A DNA stretch of 43,920 bases from Cytophagales bacterium. Lineage in GTDB: Bacteria; Bacteroidota; Bacteroidia; Cytophagales; VRUD01. The DNA is taken from assembly GCA_019456305.1 (NCBI GenBank), contig VRUD01000033.1:1-43920 (forward strand). The letters run 5' to 3'. Under the pieces are notes generated by a model. The model saw only the letters and a list, made by a program, of their open reading frames with translations. It was not told the DNA's origin and did no database searches. Of this stretch, positions 14,496-23,659 are shown one piece after another. Each line of letters starts with the position of its first letter. The first letter of the stretch is position 1. The position numbers and the translations under genes were made by a program.

Positions 14496-15452
14496 TTATG
14501 TTCTATATATCGCAATTAACTCTCCTATACCAAAAGTGACGACAAATATCAGCGTAGCCATGGCCATTTGTTTCAAATAAGGATCCAGTTCTACGGGCTG
14601 TTTCTTCCAGACAGCAATGCCGTTCATTAATACGAGTGGTATGCTGATAAGAAACAGAAGCTGTGAAGCGCTCTTATAATTGACCATGATGTAGATCAAA
14701 GTGCATCCAATACCGCATATCAATAAAAACCAATGATAAATTTTTGCTTTAAAAGCTCCAATTCTCACAGGAATAGATTTTTTACCTGCAATCTTATCTG
14801 ATTCAATGTCTCTGATGTTATTCACATTTAATACTGCTACGCAAAAAAAACCACAACTGGAGGCTGGTAACATAACTGTAAAGCTGATCTCAGCAATAAA
14901 AGCAGCATCAGTAGTAAAACTCTGTAGTTGATGAAGGCAATAGGTACCAAACACACCTACCCAGCCGAAGAAAAACATCACAAAAATATCTCCTAATCCG
15001 GCATAGCCGTAAGGGTTTTTTCCTGCTGTGTATTTAATAGCTGCTGCAATGGCTAATATTCCCAATAGAAAAAAGAAAAAAAGGCTGTTTACAGATGGAA
15101 GGCGATGAGGAATAAATGCTGTAAAAAGTAGATATGAGCCTGAAATTAAAGTTAATACTGCGAAGACCACAATAGCAATCTTCATAGTATCGGGAGTAAT
15201 ATAGCCCGACTGAACTGCTCTTTGAGGCCCTTTCCTGCTAACGTTATCGGCACCATGCTGCCAGTCACCGTAGTCATTAGCAAGGTTTGATAATATTTGC
15301 AACAACGTAGCAGTTAAGGCGCAAAGAATGAAAATCGTTAGATCAAAAGCACGATGAGAGGCAGCTAAAAAGCTGCCCATCCCAATACTTGCTAAGGCAA
15401 GGGTTAAGGTTCGTAATCTTATAGCAGAGATCCAGGACTTTAAAGTGTTCAT
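14496..15452 (-). CDS. menA: 1,4-dihydroxy-2-naphthoate polyprenyltransferase
   Basis: Attaches the prenyl chain to 1,4-dihydroxy-2-naphthoate to make demethylmenaquinone, the last membrane-bound precursor of menaquinone. The 318-residue protein has about eight or nine membrane helices. The first prenyl-diphosphate/Mg motif is 'NLANDYGDWQHGADNVSRKG' (residues 58-77, Asn-Asp-x-x-Asp type) and the second is 'NVNNIRDIESDKIAGKKSIP' (about 208-227). Length matches MenA (about 300). It lies just downstream of a glutathione peroxidase gene on the same strand, 25 bases away, so the two may be co-transcribed; the link would be respiration and oxidative stress. Confidence 0.94.
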   Translation of the reverse strand: MNTLKSWISAIRLRTLTLALASIGMGSFLAASHRAFDLTIFILCALTATLLQILSNLANDYGDWQHGADNVSRKGPQRAVQSGYITPDTMKIAIVVFAVLTLISGSYLLFTAFIPHRLPSVNSLFFFFLLGILAIAAAIKYTAGKNPYGYAGLGDIFVMFFFGWVGVFGTYCLHQLQSFTTDAAFIAEISFTVMLPASSCGFFCVAVLNVNNIRDIESDKIAGKKSIPVRIGAFKAKIYHWFLLICGIGCTLIYIMVNYKSASQLLFLISIPLVLMNGIAVWKKQPVELDPYLKQMAMATLIFVVTFGIGELIAIYRT

Positions 15453-15477
15453 GTGTTCTATATTAACACAATTTTCT

Positions 15478-16047
15478 TCACTTATTGATCGCGCTCAATA
15501 TTTCCTCACTCATCGGCTTAACGCCTGACCCGAAAGATTTGACAAGCTCCCCATCTTCATTAATGAGATATTTGGTAAAATTCCACCTGGGTCGCTGGTC
15601 ATTCCAGCCATTCTGTTCAGGGTCTGAGATCCATTGATAAAGCGGATGCTGATCATCACCTATTACAGAGATCTTTTCAAACATCTGGAAAGTTACTCCG
15701 TAATTCTTTTTGCAAAATTGCACAATTTCTTCATTCGTCCCCGGCTCCTGTTTGCCAAAATTATTTGCAGGGAATCCAAGCACGGTTACTTTATCACCAT
15801 ATTTCTGGTGTAATTCCTGCAGCTCAGTATATTGAGGCGTATAGCCGCATTTTGAGGCAACATTTACAAGCAAAACTTTTTTGCCTTTATACATGGAAAA
15901 GTCAATTTCTTTTCCATCAATTGCCTTCATCTTAATATCATAGAATGATGTTGTTGATTGCTGCATATTTTTTTCAGGTTTTGATCTTACCTCTTTCATG
16001 CCGAAACAGGAAGATAACAGAATGATGATTGAATAAAGGGTTTTCAT
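15478..16047 (-). CDS. Glutathione peroxidase-family thiol peroxidase, lipoprotein form
   Basis: Reduces hydroperoxides; bacterial Cys-type members generally use thioredoxin rather than glutathione. Of 189 residues, the first 14 form a short signal with lipobox 'LSSC', so it may be lipid-anchored in the periplasm. The catalytic tetrad is visible: Cys in 'VNVASKCGYTPQY' (Cys in place of selenocysteine), Gln in 'FPANNFGKQEPGTNEE', and Trp-Asn in 'PRWNFTKYLIN'. A resolving Cys is likely in 'QFCKKNYGVTF'. Length is slightly above the usual 160 because of the signal. It precedes menA. Confidence 0.93.
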   Translation of the reverse strand: MKTLYSIIILLSSCFGMKEVRSKPEKNMQQSTTSFYDIKMKAIDGKEIDFSMYKGKKVLLVNVASKCGYTPQYTELQELHQKYGDKVTVLGFPANNFGKQEPGTNEEIVQFCKKNYGVTFQMFEKISVIGDDQHPLYQWISDPEQNGWNDQRPRWNFTKYLINEDGELVKSFGSGVKPMSEEILSAINK

Positions 16048-16138
16048 GATAAATAGTTGGTTATAATTAGTGTCTGTCTATAAAGTCGAATGTTTAATAT
16101 ATTATAGTAAAAACATAGCTTCGTAAGTTGATTAAAAA

Positions 16139-16237
16139 GTCGGCAGTCCACAATCGGCAGTCCATCCCGAGTACTCGGGAGCAGTCGGCAATTGTTTTTT
16201 GCCGACTGGGGACTGTGGACTGCCGACTGCCGACTTA
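16139..16237. repeat. Word-repeat hairpin with GCAGTCC words and a TCCCGAGTAC palindrome
   Basis: The left arm has tandem CGGCAGTCCA words (16140-16164) and the right arm their complements GGACTGCCGACTGCCGAC (16216-16235). Between them is the perfect 16-bp palindrome TCCCGAGTACTCGGGA (16165-16180) also found at 32182 and, in variant form, inside three genes. The 16048-16325 gap has no gene. Confidence 0.85.
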
Positions 16238-16325
16238 ATGTTGAAACTTTGGATTTTCATTATTGTATTCATGTTTTCAAGTGCCCATTGCCCACGTACT
16301 CACGTGAACATATTATCTTCTCAGA

Positions 16326-16892
16326 CTAAAAAATTTCCTTTAAATTGATCGTCTTTTCTTTTCCGATTTTTAAAGGAATAGAATCGGTGATATTGTAAAT
16401 TTTCTTTTTTCTATAAGAACCTTCTAAAGGCTGTGAATAAACTTCTACACGTTTTAATTTAATATCAAAAAGCCAATACTCCGGGATGTTTGCTTTAGCA
16501 TATATGGAAGCTTTTTTCCGGTCAATATCTAAACTGGATACGGCAATTTCGATTACCAAAAGTGCCTTATCAGGATGTGAAAACCTGTATTTTTTTATTT
16601 TACCCTCAACAATTGAAATATCAGGTTCAGGTTCTGATCTATCAAAAGTTAATGGATCTTCCTTACGGATCAGCAAATCCTCAGGGATTAATGCTCGTAA
16701 CAATTCGTATAATTCAGCTACGATATAAGTGTGTTCTGGTGACTTTGGCATTATTTCTATAATTATTCCATTTAACAATTCGGTTTTTTCTCCAATACTC
16801 CCAGCTTCTTCTAACCAGTGATGGTATTGCTCTACCGTTATTGGAAGTACCATTTTTCGGATACTTTCGTTTTCTAAAATTGCAGTTTGCAT
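16326..16892 (-). CDS. Uma2-family (DUF820) PD-(D/E)XK nuclease-fold protein
   Basis: The 188-residue protein has the Uma2 layout: 'PITVEQYHHWLEE' at the N-terminus, a central beta strand with 'EPDISIVEG' (about residues 92-100) giving the acidic metal ligand, and 'ALLVIEIAVSSLDIDRKKAS' with the E-x-x/Lys half of the PD-(D/E)XK site (here Glu then Asp-Arg-Lys), then 'YAKANIPEYWLFD'. Uma2 proteins are common in cyanobacteria and Bacteroidota and resemble restriction-type nucleases, but their substrates are largely unknown. It stands alone between repeats and argS. Substrate cannot be told from sequence. Confidence 0.85.
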   Translation of the reverse strand: MQTAILENESIRKMVLPITVEQYHHWLEEAGSIGEKTELLNGIIIEIMPKSPEHTYIVAELYELLRALIPEDLLIRKEDPLTFDRSEPEPDISIVEGKIKKYRFSHPDKALLVIEIAVSSLDIDRKKASIYAKANIPEYWLFDIKLKRVEVYSQPLEGSYRKKKIYNITDSIPLKIGKEKTINLKEIF

Positions 16893-16947
16893 AATTAATG
16901 TAAGCGAGTTGTGAGTTATAAGTTATAAAATCATTTATACGCTGATT

Positions 16948-18885
16948 TTACATTCTCTCCGGTACCTCAATACCTAACAGCGCCATTGCCCTTTTTATAG
17001 TTTGTGCCACAATATACGAAAAAATAATTCTAAAAAAAAGTGTATCGTGATTTTTTTCACTTAAAACAGGAACTTCAACATAAAAACGGTTATACGTTTT
17101 TGCCAGGTCATACACATATTGAGCAATAATGGCAGGAGAATACGCTTCTCCGGCTTCTTTAATCCTATCAGGAAATCTGCTTAACAAAATTATAACTTCA
17201 CGCTCTGTTTGATGCAAAGAATGTTTCTTCCCGAGTACCCGGGACAAAGGCCGCAAAGAAAAAAAATCAAACAACTTTGCGTCTTTGCGAGAAAATTTTT
17301 CTTTAGCTTTTCTTAATATCGAAGAAATTCGTGCATAAGTATATTGCACAAAAGGGCCTGTAAATCCCTGGAAATCAATGGATTCTTTTGTATTGAAAAG
17401 CATTCTCTTTTTGGGATCAACTTTTAGCAGAAAAAATTTCAACGCCCCCAGAGCAAGCACACGATATAGCTGTTTGGCGTCTGCTTTTGTAAAACCTTCT
17501 ATTTTGCCCAATTCTTTTGTGTGTTTTTCTGCAATTGCGATCATTTCCGCTACAAGGTCATCGGCATCTACTACGGTTCCTTCCCTGGATTTCATTTTGC
17601 CCGCAGGCAGGTCAACCATTCCATAAGAGAGGTGGTAAATACCTTCAGCATACGGCTTGTTTAGCTTTTTCAAAATTTTCTTTAATACATCAAAATGATG
17701 ATCCTGCTCATTGCCTACCACATAAACAGATCTTTGCATTTTATGATCTTTATACTTCAGGTCGGCTGTTCCAAGGTCTTGCGTGATATAAACAGATGTT
17801 CCGTCAGCCCTGAGCAATAATTTATCATCCAGGCCATCACCCGTTAGGTCAACCCATACAGAGCCATCATCTTGCACTAAAAACAGGCCATCTTTCAATC
17901 CCTGCTCCACAATTTCTTTACCCAGTAAATACGTATCAGATTCGTAATAAAGTTTGTCAAAATCAACCCCGATTGACTTATAGGTAGCGTCAAATCCCTT
18001 ATAAACCCAATCATTCATTGTTTTCCATAATTTTCTCACTGTTTTATCTCCCTTTTCCCATTTATGTAACATCTCCCGTGCTTCTACCATTAATGGAGCT
18101 TCTTTTTGGGTAGCTTCGTCTCCAACTCCTTTGCTTTTCAACTGCAGAATTTGTTCCTGGTAAGCTTTCTCAAATTTTACGTAATAATCACCCACCAGGC
18201 GGTCTCCTTTAATGCCGGTTGATTCCGGCGTTTCGCTGTTTCCGAATTTCTGGTAAGCAAGCATTGACTTACAGATGTGGATGCCTTTATCGTTTATGAG
18301 GTTTGTTTTGATCACTTCATAACCATTTGCCTTTAAAATTTCACAGACCGAAAAACCTAAAAAGTTATTTCTCAAATGACCCAGGTGCAATGGTTTGTTG
18401 GTATTCGGAGACGAATATTCTACCATTATTTTAGCCCCCCTAACAGCCCCCCTGCCTCCCGCTATGCTGGCCCGATGTCCACTGGACATCGTCCTCCCCA
18501 AAGGGGGGACTTCCCCATCCCTTTTCCCACCCTTGTGTGGTTTCAGGTGCCTGCCCCGAATTCCTCGGGGTTTCCACCTGACAGAAATCTTGTTGAATAC
18601 ATTAACCCAAGCTTCATCACTAATGATAATATTTAAAAACCCTTTTACAACGTTGAAATCAGCAACTTCATTAGTATGCTGCTTTATATACTCCCCGATC
18701 TTTTTAGCAGTATCTTGTGGTGAACATTTTGTAATTTTAGAAAACGGAAATGTGACAAAGGTGAAGTCGCCTTCAAATTCTTTAGTGGTAGGCTGAAGGC
18801 TTATAGCTGCCTCTTTTAAATTAAGATCAAATAACTTTTTAAATGATGTGGCGATTTGTTTTATTAGAATTTTGTTTAAATCCAT
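16948..18885 (-). CDS. argS: Arginyl-tRNA synthetase with two translated repeat insertions
   Basis: Charges tRNA-Arg. ATG at 18885 ('MDLNKILIKQIATSF') gives 645 residues. The N-terminal ArgS additional domain is followed by the class I HIGH motif in 'SSPNTNKPLHLGHLRNN', a KMSKS-like 'GKMKSREGTVVDADDL', and the C-terminal anticodon domain ending 'LLGIEVPERM', the usual Bacteroidota end. Relatives from Bacteroides, as I recall them, are near 600 residues. The surplus is explained by two GC-rich or repeat-derived stretches: about residues 100-151 (DNA 18433-18586) just before the HIGH region, and about 537-560 (DNA 17222-17302) between catalytic and anticodon domains. Both keep the frame. As the only argS seen it is probably functional. 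Confidence 0.95.
   Translation of the reverse strand: MDLNKILIKQIATSFKKLFDLNLKEAAISLQPTTKEFEGDFTFVTFPFSKITKCSPQDTAKKIGEYIKQHTNEVADFNVVKGFLNIIISDEAWVNVFNKISVRWKPRGIRGRHLKPHKGGKRDGEVPPLGRTMSSGHRASIAGGRGAVRGAKIMVEYSSPNTNKPLHLGHLRNNFLGFSVCEILKANGYEVIKTNLINDKGIHICKSMLAYQKFGNSETPESTGIKGDRLVGDYYVKFEKAYQEQILQLKSKGVGDEATQKEAPLMVEAREMLHKWEKGDKTVRKLWKTMNDWVYKGFDATYKSIGVDFDKLYYESDTYLLGKEIVEQGLKDGLFLVQDDGSVWVDLTGDGLDDKLLLRADGTSVYITQDLGTADLKYKDHKMQRSVYVVGNEQDHHFDVLKKILKKLNKPYAEGIYHLSYGMVDLPAGKMKSREGTVVDADDLVAEMIAIAEKHTKELGKIEGFTKADAKQLYRVLALGALKFFLLKVDPKKRMLFNTKESIDFQGFTGPFVQYTYARISSILRKAKEKFSRKDAKLFDFFSLRPLSRVLGKKHSLHQTEREVIILLSRFPDRIKEAGEAYSPAIIAQYVYDLAKTYNRFYVEVPVLSEKNHDTLFFRIIFSYIVAQTIKRAMALLGIEVPERM
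17222..17302. repeat. Repeat-derived insertion in argS, distal site
   Basis: It contains TCCCGAGTACCCGGGA (17229-17244) of the 16-bp palindrome family, then CAAAGGCCGCAAAG (17245-17258) facing CTTTGCGTCTTTGCGAG (17275-17291), the common 'CGCAAAGACGCAAAG' inverted repeat. It is read as Ser-Arg-Lys-Asp-Ala-Lys ... Arg-Val-Leu-Gly-Lys-Lys in ArgS, in a linker where family members have little sequence. Confidence 0.75.
18433..18586. repeat. Composite palindromic insertion in argS, proximal site
   Basis: It begins AGCCCCCCTAACAGCCCC, the same start as the element inside the PP2C gene (26346). Inside are a 9-bp stem CGATGTCCA/TGGACATCG (18473-18491), the run CCCCAAAGGGGGG and, at 18545-18580, nested stems CAGGTG/CACCTG around CCCCGA/TCGGGG. 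It is far more GC-rich than the surrounding gene and is read in frame as Gly/Arg/Lys/Pro-rich sequence. Confidence 0.8.
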
Positions 18886-18913
18886 TGTGTGGAGTATAAA
18901 TTTAATATCTTTG
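18885..18913 (+). promoter_or_regulatory. Promoter for the COG2403-rocD cluster
   Basis: TATCTTTG (18906-18913) matches TAnnTTTG and TTG (18885-18887) lies 18 bases upstream. It overlaps the divergent argS start codon and would start transcription about 85 bases before the ATG at 19002. Confidence 0.45.
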
Positions 18914-19001
18914 CACAATATTCGTCAAGACACAAAGAAACACAAAGATAATTAGAAAAATGGAAGATGGATATCAATCCTTGATTTTGAAAAATAAAAC
19001 T

Positions 19002-20351
19002 ATGGCAAAAAAGAACGTAATCATCATCGGTGCAGCAGGTAGAGATTTTCATAATTTCAATACTTATTTCAGGAATAACCCTGACTACAATGTAGTAGCT
19101 TTTACCGCAGCGCAAATTCCTGATATTGAAGATAGGAAATACCCTGCAGCATTAGCAGGTGACCAGTATCCTTCAGGTATACCGATCTATCTGGAAGAAG
19201 AATTACCCAAACTGATCAAAAAACATAATGTAGACGACTGTGTCTTCTCTTACAGTGACGTATCTTATAATTATGTAATGGGGATGGGCGCTATTGTAAA
19301 TGCAGCAGGCGCTAATTTTGTATTATTAGGAACCAGGGATACTATGATCAAAAGTACAAAACCATTGGTTGCTGTGGGAGCGATCAGAACCGGGTGCGGC
19401 AAAAGTCAGACTTCACGGAGGCTTGTAGAATTATTGATGGCAAAAGGGCTTAAAGTCGTTGCTATCCGGCACCCTATGCCTTATGGTGATCTGACGAAAC
19501 AAGGGGTTCAAAGATTTGCAACGGTAGATGACCTGAAAAAACACAATTGCACCATTGAAGAGATGGAAGAATATGAACCACACGTCATTCGGGGTAATGT
19601 CATTTATGCAGGCATAGATTATGAAGCGATTATAAGAGAAGCTGAAAAAGAAGCAGATGTTATTTTATGGGATGGTGGCAACAATGATTTTCCATTTTAC
19701 AAACCCGACCTGACCGTAATTGTTACTGACCCGCACAGGGCCGGACATGAATTAAGCTATTATGCAGGTGAAATCAATTTGAGAAATGCTGATGTGGTGG
19801 TTATCAATAAGATGGACAGCGCCTCCATGGAAGATACTCAAATTGTGAGAGATAGCATTGCAAAGGTCAATCCTGATGCCATCGTAGTTGACGCAGCATC
19901 ACCGATCAGTGTAGATAAACCTGAAATTATTAAAGGCAAGAGAGTGCTGGCAATAGAAGACGGGCCTACTTTAACCCATGGAGAAATGAAGTATGGGGCA
20001 GCTATTGTAGCGGCAAGAAAGTTCGGGGCAAAAGAACTCGTTGATCCAAGGCCTTTTGCTGTCGGGAAAATGGCAAAAACTTACGAAATATACCCTAATA
20101 TCGGCACGCTCTTACCCGCTATGGGTTACGGAGATGAACAGTTGAAAGATCTCCAGGAAACCATCAACAGATCAGATGCTGAGGCAGTAATTATCGGTAC
20201 GCCTATTGACCTGAGCAGGATCATTAAGATTGATAAGCCGAATACAAGGGTATATTATGATCTGCAGGAGATCGGCAGACCCAATCTTGAGGAAGTTATT
20301 GATGAGTTTGTGGAGAAGTATGAACTGAAATTAGAGGAGGTGGCTGGATAA
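19002..20351 (+). CDS. COG2403 GTPase, cyclic 2,3-diphosphoglycerate synthase-like
   Basis: A 449-residue P-loop protein from the ATG at 19002 ('MAKKNVIIIGAAGRDFHNFN'). Residues 1-125 form a Rossmann-like domain; a P-loop follows in 'VGAIRTGCGKSQTSRR' (about 130-145), then 'VVAIRHPMPYGDLTKQGVQR', 'ILWDGGNNDFPFYKPDLTVI', and the guanine-type motif 'VVINKMDSA' (NKxD). The archaeal homologue makes cyclic 2,3-diphosphoglycerate, a thermoprotectant; bacterial members have no proven function. Here it heads a gene set for arginine/ornithine use, 32 bases ahead of a retropepsin-like gene, which suggests a role there rather than in thermoprotection. The frame is open to 18960 but that segment holds a CACAAAGA repeat tail. 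Confidence 0.88.
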   Translation: MAKKNVIIIGAAGRDFHNFNTYFRNNPDYNVVAFTAAQIPDIEDRKYPAALAGDQYPSGIPIYLEEELPKLIKKHNVDDCVFSYSDVSYNYVMGMGAIVNAAGANFVLLGTRDTMIKSTKPLVAVGAIRTGCGKSQTSRRLVELLMAKGLKVVAIRHPMPYGDLTKQGVQRFATVDDLKKHNCTIEEMEEYEPHVIRGNVIYAGIDYEAIIREAEKEADVILWDGGNNDFPFYKPDLTVIVTDPHRAGHELSYYAGEINLRNADVVVINKMDSASMEDTQIVRDSIAKVNPDAIVVDAASPISVDKPEIIKGKRVLAIEDGPTLTHGEMKYGAAIVAARKFGAKELVDPRPFAVGKMAKTYEIYPNIGTLLPAMGYGDEQLKDLQETINRSDAEAVIIGTPIDLSRIIKIDKPNTRVYYDLQEIGRPNLEEVIDEFVEKYELKLEEVAG

Positions 20352-20383
20352 ATTTGTAATAAATATTTAAAAACATTTTTCTT

Positions 20384-20803
20384 ATGGGAAAAGTTACAGA
20401 AAAAATCAAGCTCACTAGCCTTAAAGATATCCATGCCGTTGAGTTTGGTATCAAAAATAAAAAAGATATACGATCAGTTGTAGTAGAAGGGTTAGCAGAC
20501 ACAGGAGCCACGTTGCTGGTATTACCTGAAGACATTGCTAAAAAAATTGGTTTGAAAAAATACCGTGAAGCTAAGGTAACCTATGCCGATAATCGTCAAG
20601 CAAAAAAAGGGGTCGCCCGCGGAATAATGATTGAGATATTAAACAGAACCACAGAAGTTGAATGTGTAATTGAAAAAGAAGGTACAAAAACTTTGATAGG
20701 ACAAATACCCCTTGAAGCCCTTGATCTTTATGTGGATTGTAAAAAAGGCAGGTTGGTTCCCCGTCCTGAATCACCTGATATGCCTATGATAGATTTGTTT
20801 TGA
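20384..20803 (+). CDS. Clan AA (retropepsin-like) aspartic protease
   Basis: The 139-residue protein has one copy of the aspartic protease core: 'VEGLADTGATLLVLPEDIAK' with the D-T-G-A active-site motif at about residues 38-41, then 'KYREAKVTYADNRQAKKGVA' forming the flap region and 'IGQIPLEALDLYVDCKKGRL' as the C-terminal psi-loop. Half-size proteins of this type act as homodimers. Targets in bacteria are unknown. It sits between the COG2403 GTPase (32-base gap) and rocD (55-base gap), all on the plus strand, so it is probably co-expressed with ornithine catabolism. Confidence 0.85.
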   Translation: MGKVTEKIKLTSLKDIHAVEFGIKNKKDIRSVVVEGLADTGATLLVLPEDIAKKIGLKKYREAKVTYADNRQAKKGVARGIMIEILNRTTEVECVIEKEGTKTLIGQIPLEALDLYVDCKKGRLVPRPESPDMPMIDLF

Positions 20804-20858
20804 AACTTAAATTTACGTGATTTTGCTATAAATTATTAATTGAGTAAAAAATAAAACT

Positions 20859-22091
20859 ATGGAAAATATCCTAACAGAAACAATGGTTTCAACAGAAGCA
20901 ATCGCCTTAGAAGAACATTACGGTGCCCACAACTACCGCTCGCTTCCTGTAGTATTGTGCAAAGGTGAAGGAGTATTTGTATGGGACACAGAAGGAAAGC
21001 GGTATTACGATTTCCTGTCGGCTTATTCTGCCCTGAACCAGGGACATTGTCATCCAAAAATAATAAGGGCAATGACCGAACAAGCCCAAAAGCTTACTTT
21101 AACCTCGCGGGCATTCTACAACGACTGCCTTGGGGAGTATGAAAAGTATGTGACCGAATATTTCGGTTACGATAAAGTATTGCCTATGAATACCGGTGCC
21201 GAAGGGGTAGAAACGGCCCTGAAGCTTGCCCGGAAGTGGGGGTATCAGAAAAAAGGCATTGCTGAAAATAAGGCAAAGATCATCGTTTGTGAGAATAACT
21301 TTCACGGAAGAACGATAACCATCATCTCTGCTTCCAACGACCCTGACGCCAGGAATGATTTCGGGCCCTTCACACCGGGCATTGTGTCCATTCCTTACAA
21401 TAACGTTGACGCTTTGGCCAAAGAGCTTGAAGATGCCAACGTTACTGCATTTTTGGTAGAGCCGATCCAGGGTGAAGCAGGCGTACTTGTGCCGGATGAA
21501 GGTTACATTTCCAAAACTCATGCTTTATGCAAAGAGAAAAATGTGTTGTTCATTGCCGATGAGGTGCAAACAGGAATAGCAAGAACAGGTAAACGCCTGG
21601 CATGTGACCATGAAAATATAAAACCTGATGTGCTGATCCTTGGTAAAGCTATTTCAGGCGGCCTGTACCCGGTATCTGCTGTCCTTGCTGATGATGATAT
21701 TATGTTGTGTATCAAGCCCAATGAGCATGGTTCTACTTTCGGAGGAAACCCGGTTGCCTGCAAAGTCGCTATTGCAGCGCTTGAGGTTGTGGAAGAAGAG
21801 CGCCTGGCTGAAAATGCTGATCATTTGGGGAAGATCATGAGAAATGAGTTGAGTAAAATTGATTCACCAATGATTACCACAGTTAGAGGAAAGGGATTGC
21901 TCAATGCAATAGTTATAAAGCCCACTAATGGAAAGGTGGCATGGGATGTTTGCCTTGCCCTGAAAGATAATGGATTGCTTGCCAAGCCAACCCACGATGA
22001 TATCATTCGTTTTGCCCCACCATTGATAATGACAGAGGAGCAGTTGATGGAATGTGTGGAGATAATCAAAAAGACGATACTTTCTTTTTAG
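20859..22091 (+). CDS. rocD: Ornithine-oxo-acid transaminase
   Basis: PLP enzyme that moves the delta-amino group of ornithine to 2-oxoglutarate, giving glutamate 5-semialdehyde and glutamate. The 410 residues show the class III aminotransferase features: '[20 protein letters not shown]', '[14 protein letters not shown]', '[18 protein letters not shown]', '[15 protein letters not shown]' with the PLP-nitrogen Asp, and '[15 protein letters not shown]' with the Schiff-base Lys. '[15 protein letters not shown]' closes the site. The early '[20 protein letters not shown]' is characteristic of ornithine rather than acetylornithine enzymes. It is the last gene of the plus-strand unit and is convergent with argF. 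Confidence 0.95.
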   Translation: MENILTETMVSTEAIALEEHYGAHNYRSLPVVLCKGEGVFVWDTEGKRYYDFLSAYSALNQGHCHPKIIRAMTEQAQKLTLTSRAFYNDCLGEYEKYVTEYFGYDKVLPMNTGAEGVETALKLARKWGYQKKGIAENKAKIIVCENNFHGRTITIISASNDPDARNDFGPFTPGIVSIPYNNVDALAKELEDANVTAFLVEPIQGEAGVLVPDEGYISKTHALCKEKNVLFIADEVQTGIARTGKRLACDHENIKPDVLILGKAISGGLYPVSAVLADDDIMLCIKPNEHGSTFGGNPVACKVAIAALEVVEEERLAENADHLGKIMRNELSKIDSPMITTVRGKGLLNAIVIKPTNGKVAWDVCLALKDNGLLAKPTHDDIIRFAPPLIMTEEQLMECVEIIKKTILSF

Positions 22092-22159
22092 TTTTCTTTT
22101 TCATTGATTTTATTAAGAGTAGTCTCATTTTTCTGGAAATCCACGGCATAAATGTTGTG

Positions 22160-23164
22160 CTACAGCGTACCCAAAGTCACCACCATCACCGCCTTAGCCG
22201 TATGCACCCTGTTCTCTGCCTCATCAAAAACTATTGAAGCATCTGATTCAAAAACATCATCAGTTACTTCCATGGCTTCCAGGCCAAATTTCTGATAAAT
22301 CTCTTCTCCGATTTTTGTTTCGTGATTATGAAATGCGGGTAAGCAATGGAGGAACTTCACACCGGGATTGCCTGTCATCTCCAAAACCTGTTTATTTACC
22401 TGGTAGGGTTTCAGTAGTTTTATCCGTTCAGCCCAGGCCTCTGCCGGTTCACCCAATGACAACCAAACGTCTGTATATAGGAAATCACAATCTTTGACCG
22501 CTGTCTTTACATCGTCAGTGAGCAAGATCTTAGCGCCTGTTTGTTTAGAAATTTCCCGGGCTTGAACCACCAATTTTTCATCAGGCTGCAGGTTTTGCGG
22601 GGCAGCAGCTCTGAAATCCATGCCCATTTTTGCAGCGCCTATCATTAAGGAATTTCCCATATTGTTTCTCGCATCACCCAAAAAACAAAATTTTATCTGG
22701 TCAAGTGATTTTTGTGAATGTTCTTTCATAGTCAGCAGATCTGCAAGCACCTGGGTAGGATGGAACTCATCTGTCAGGCCATTCCAAACAGGTACGCCTG
22801 CGTATTCTGCCAATACTTCCACTATTTCCTGGCCAAAGCCGCGGTATTCAATACCATCATACATTCTGCCTAATACCCTGGCAGTATCTTTCATGGATTC
22901 TTTGTGACCAATCTGGGAGCCGGTAGGCCCGAGATAAGTAACGTGTGCTCCCTGATCGTAAGCAGCTACTTCAAAGGCACACCTGGTACGTGTTGAGCTT
23001 TTTTCAAAGATAAGGGCGATGTTTTTTCCTTTTAATCTCTGCTGCTCGTTTCCAGAATGCTTTTCCTTTTTTAATTCAGCAGAAAGGTCTAATAGAAACT
23101 TTATCTCTTGAGGGATATAATCCAATAGCTTAACAAAATTTCTCTTCTTTAAATTATTAATCAT
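22160..23164 (-). CDS. argF: Ornithine carbamoyltransferase, probably catabolic
   Basis: Interconverts ornithine plus carbamoyl phosphate with citrulline plus phosphate. At 334 residues it has the carbamoyl-phosphate loop '[20 protein letters not shown]' (residues 53-72), '[20 protein letters not shown]' (the HPxQ motif) and '[20 protein letters not shown]' with the ornithine-site HCLP. The length and proximity to arcC and rocD point to the catabolic direction (ArcB role), making carbamoyl phosphate for ATP; biosynthetic use cannot be excluded. On the minus strand it directly follows a nucleotidyltransferase gene (3-base gap), with arcC further upstream. Confidence 0.95.
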   Translation of the reverse strand: MINNLKKRNFVKLLDYIPQEIKFLLDLSAELKKEKHSGNEQQRLKGKNIALIFEKSSTRTRCAFEVAAYDQGAHVTYLGPTGSQIGHKESMKDTARVLGRMYDGIEYRGFGQEIVEVLAEYAGVPVWNGLTDEFHPTQVLADLLTMKEHSQKSLDQIKFCFLGDARNNMGNSLMIGAAKMGMDFRAAAPQNLQPDEKLVVQAREISKQTGAKILLTDDVKTAVKDCDFLYTDVWLSLGEPAEAWAERIKLLKPYQVNKQVLEMTGNPGVKFLHCLPAFHNHETKIGEEIYQKFGLEAMEVTDDVFESDASIVFDEAENRVHTAKAVMVVTLGTL

Positions 23165-23167
23165 ATT

Positions 23168-23659
23168 TTATTTTTTCATATTCTGTATATGTTTTCTTAT
23201 TTTTTCAAGATAAAAAATATGTATCTGGTCTTTTTTTCTATTAGCTAGCTGTTTTACTTTTATTAAGTCATCATAACTAAGAACTTTTACTTCTATATGC
23301 ATATACTTATAATTTTTAGCTCTTTTAACAACTTCATCAAAAGATAGATTACCCATTATAGTAGCAGCGGACATAAAATCAACTTTACCAAAACCATCTC
23401 TATTCCAAACAGGTATTGAATTGACATTGATTTCTAACAAATCTTTTATCTTTAATTTTGATGTATTATAACCAAGTTCTTTAATAATATCAAATATTTT
23501 TTCTGCATTTTCTTTTGTTGGGTTGTACCATATATCCATATCTTTGGTACTATATTCATATCCATGATATATAACTGCATACCCTCCAATAATGATATAT
23601 TCTACTTTTTTTATATTAAGAATTTCAAGTATGTTAAGATAAAATTGATTTTCAGTCAT
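23168..23659 (-). CDS. Nucleotidyltransferase (AbiEii/DUF6036-like)
   Basis: ATG at 23659 gives 163 residues. The nucleotidyltransferase signature is 'YIIIGGYAVIYHGYEYSTKD' followed by Met-Asp-Ile-Trp, that is, a GG(x)A pattern then Asp-x-Asp-type metal ligands (about residues 18-40). 'DLIKVKQLANRKKDQIHIFY' near the C-terminus matches the 'DLixxKxaagRpkDlxdi' helix of DUF6036/AbiEii-like proteins. Some relatives are type IV toxins that add nucleotides to tRNA. A 67-residue partner overlaps its start by 8 bases. The frame is open to 23728 but that extension overlaps the partner gene. Confidence 0.82.
   Translation of the reverse strand: MTENQFYLNILEILNIKKVEYIIIGGYAVIYHGYEYSTKDMDIWYNPTKENAEKIFDIIKELGYNTSKLKIKDLLEINVNSIPVWNRDGFGKVDFMSAATIMGNLSFDEVVKRAKNYKYMHIEVKVLSYDDLIKVKQLANRKKDQIHIFYLEKIRKHIQNMKK

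Noticed and set aside
22092-22159. Terminator between rocD and argF
   Set aside because: No convincing stem with flanking T-tract was found in this 68-base gap.
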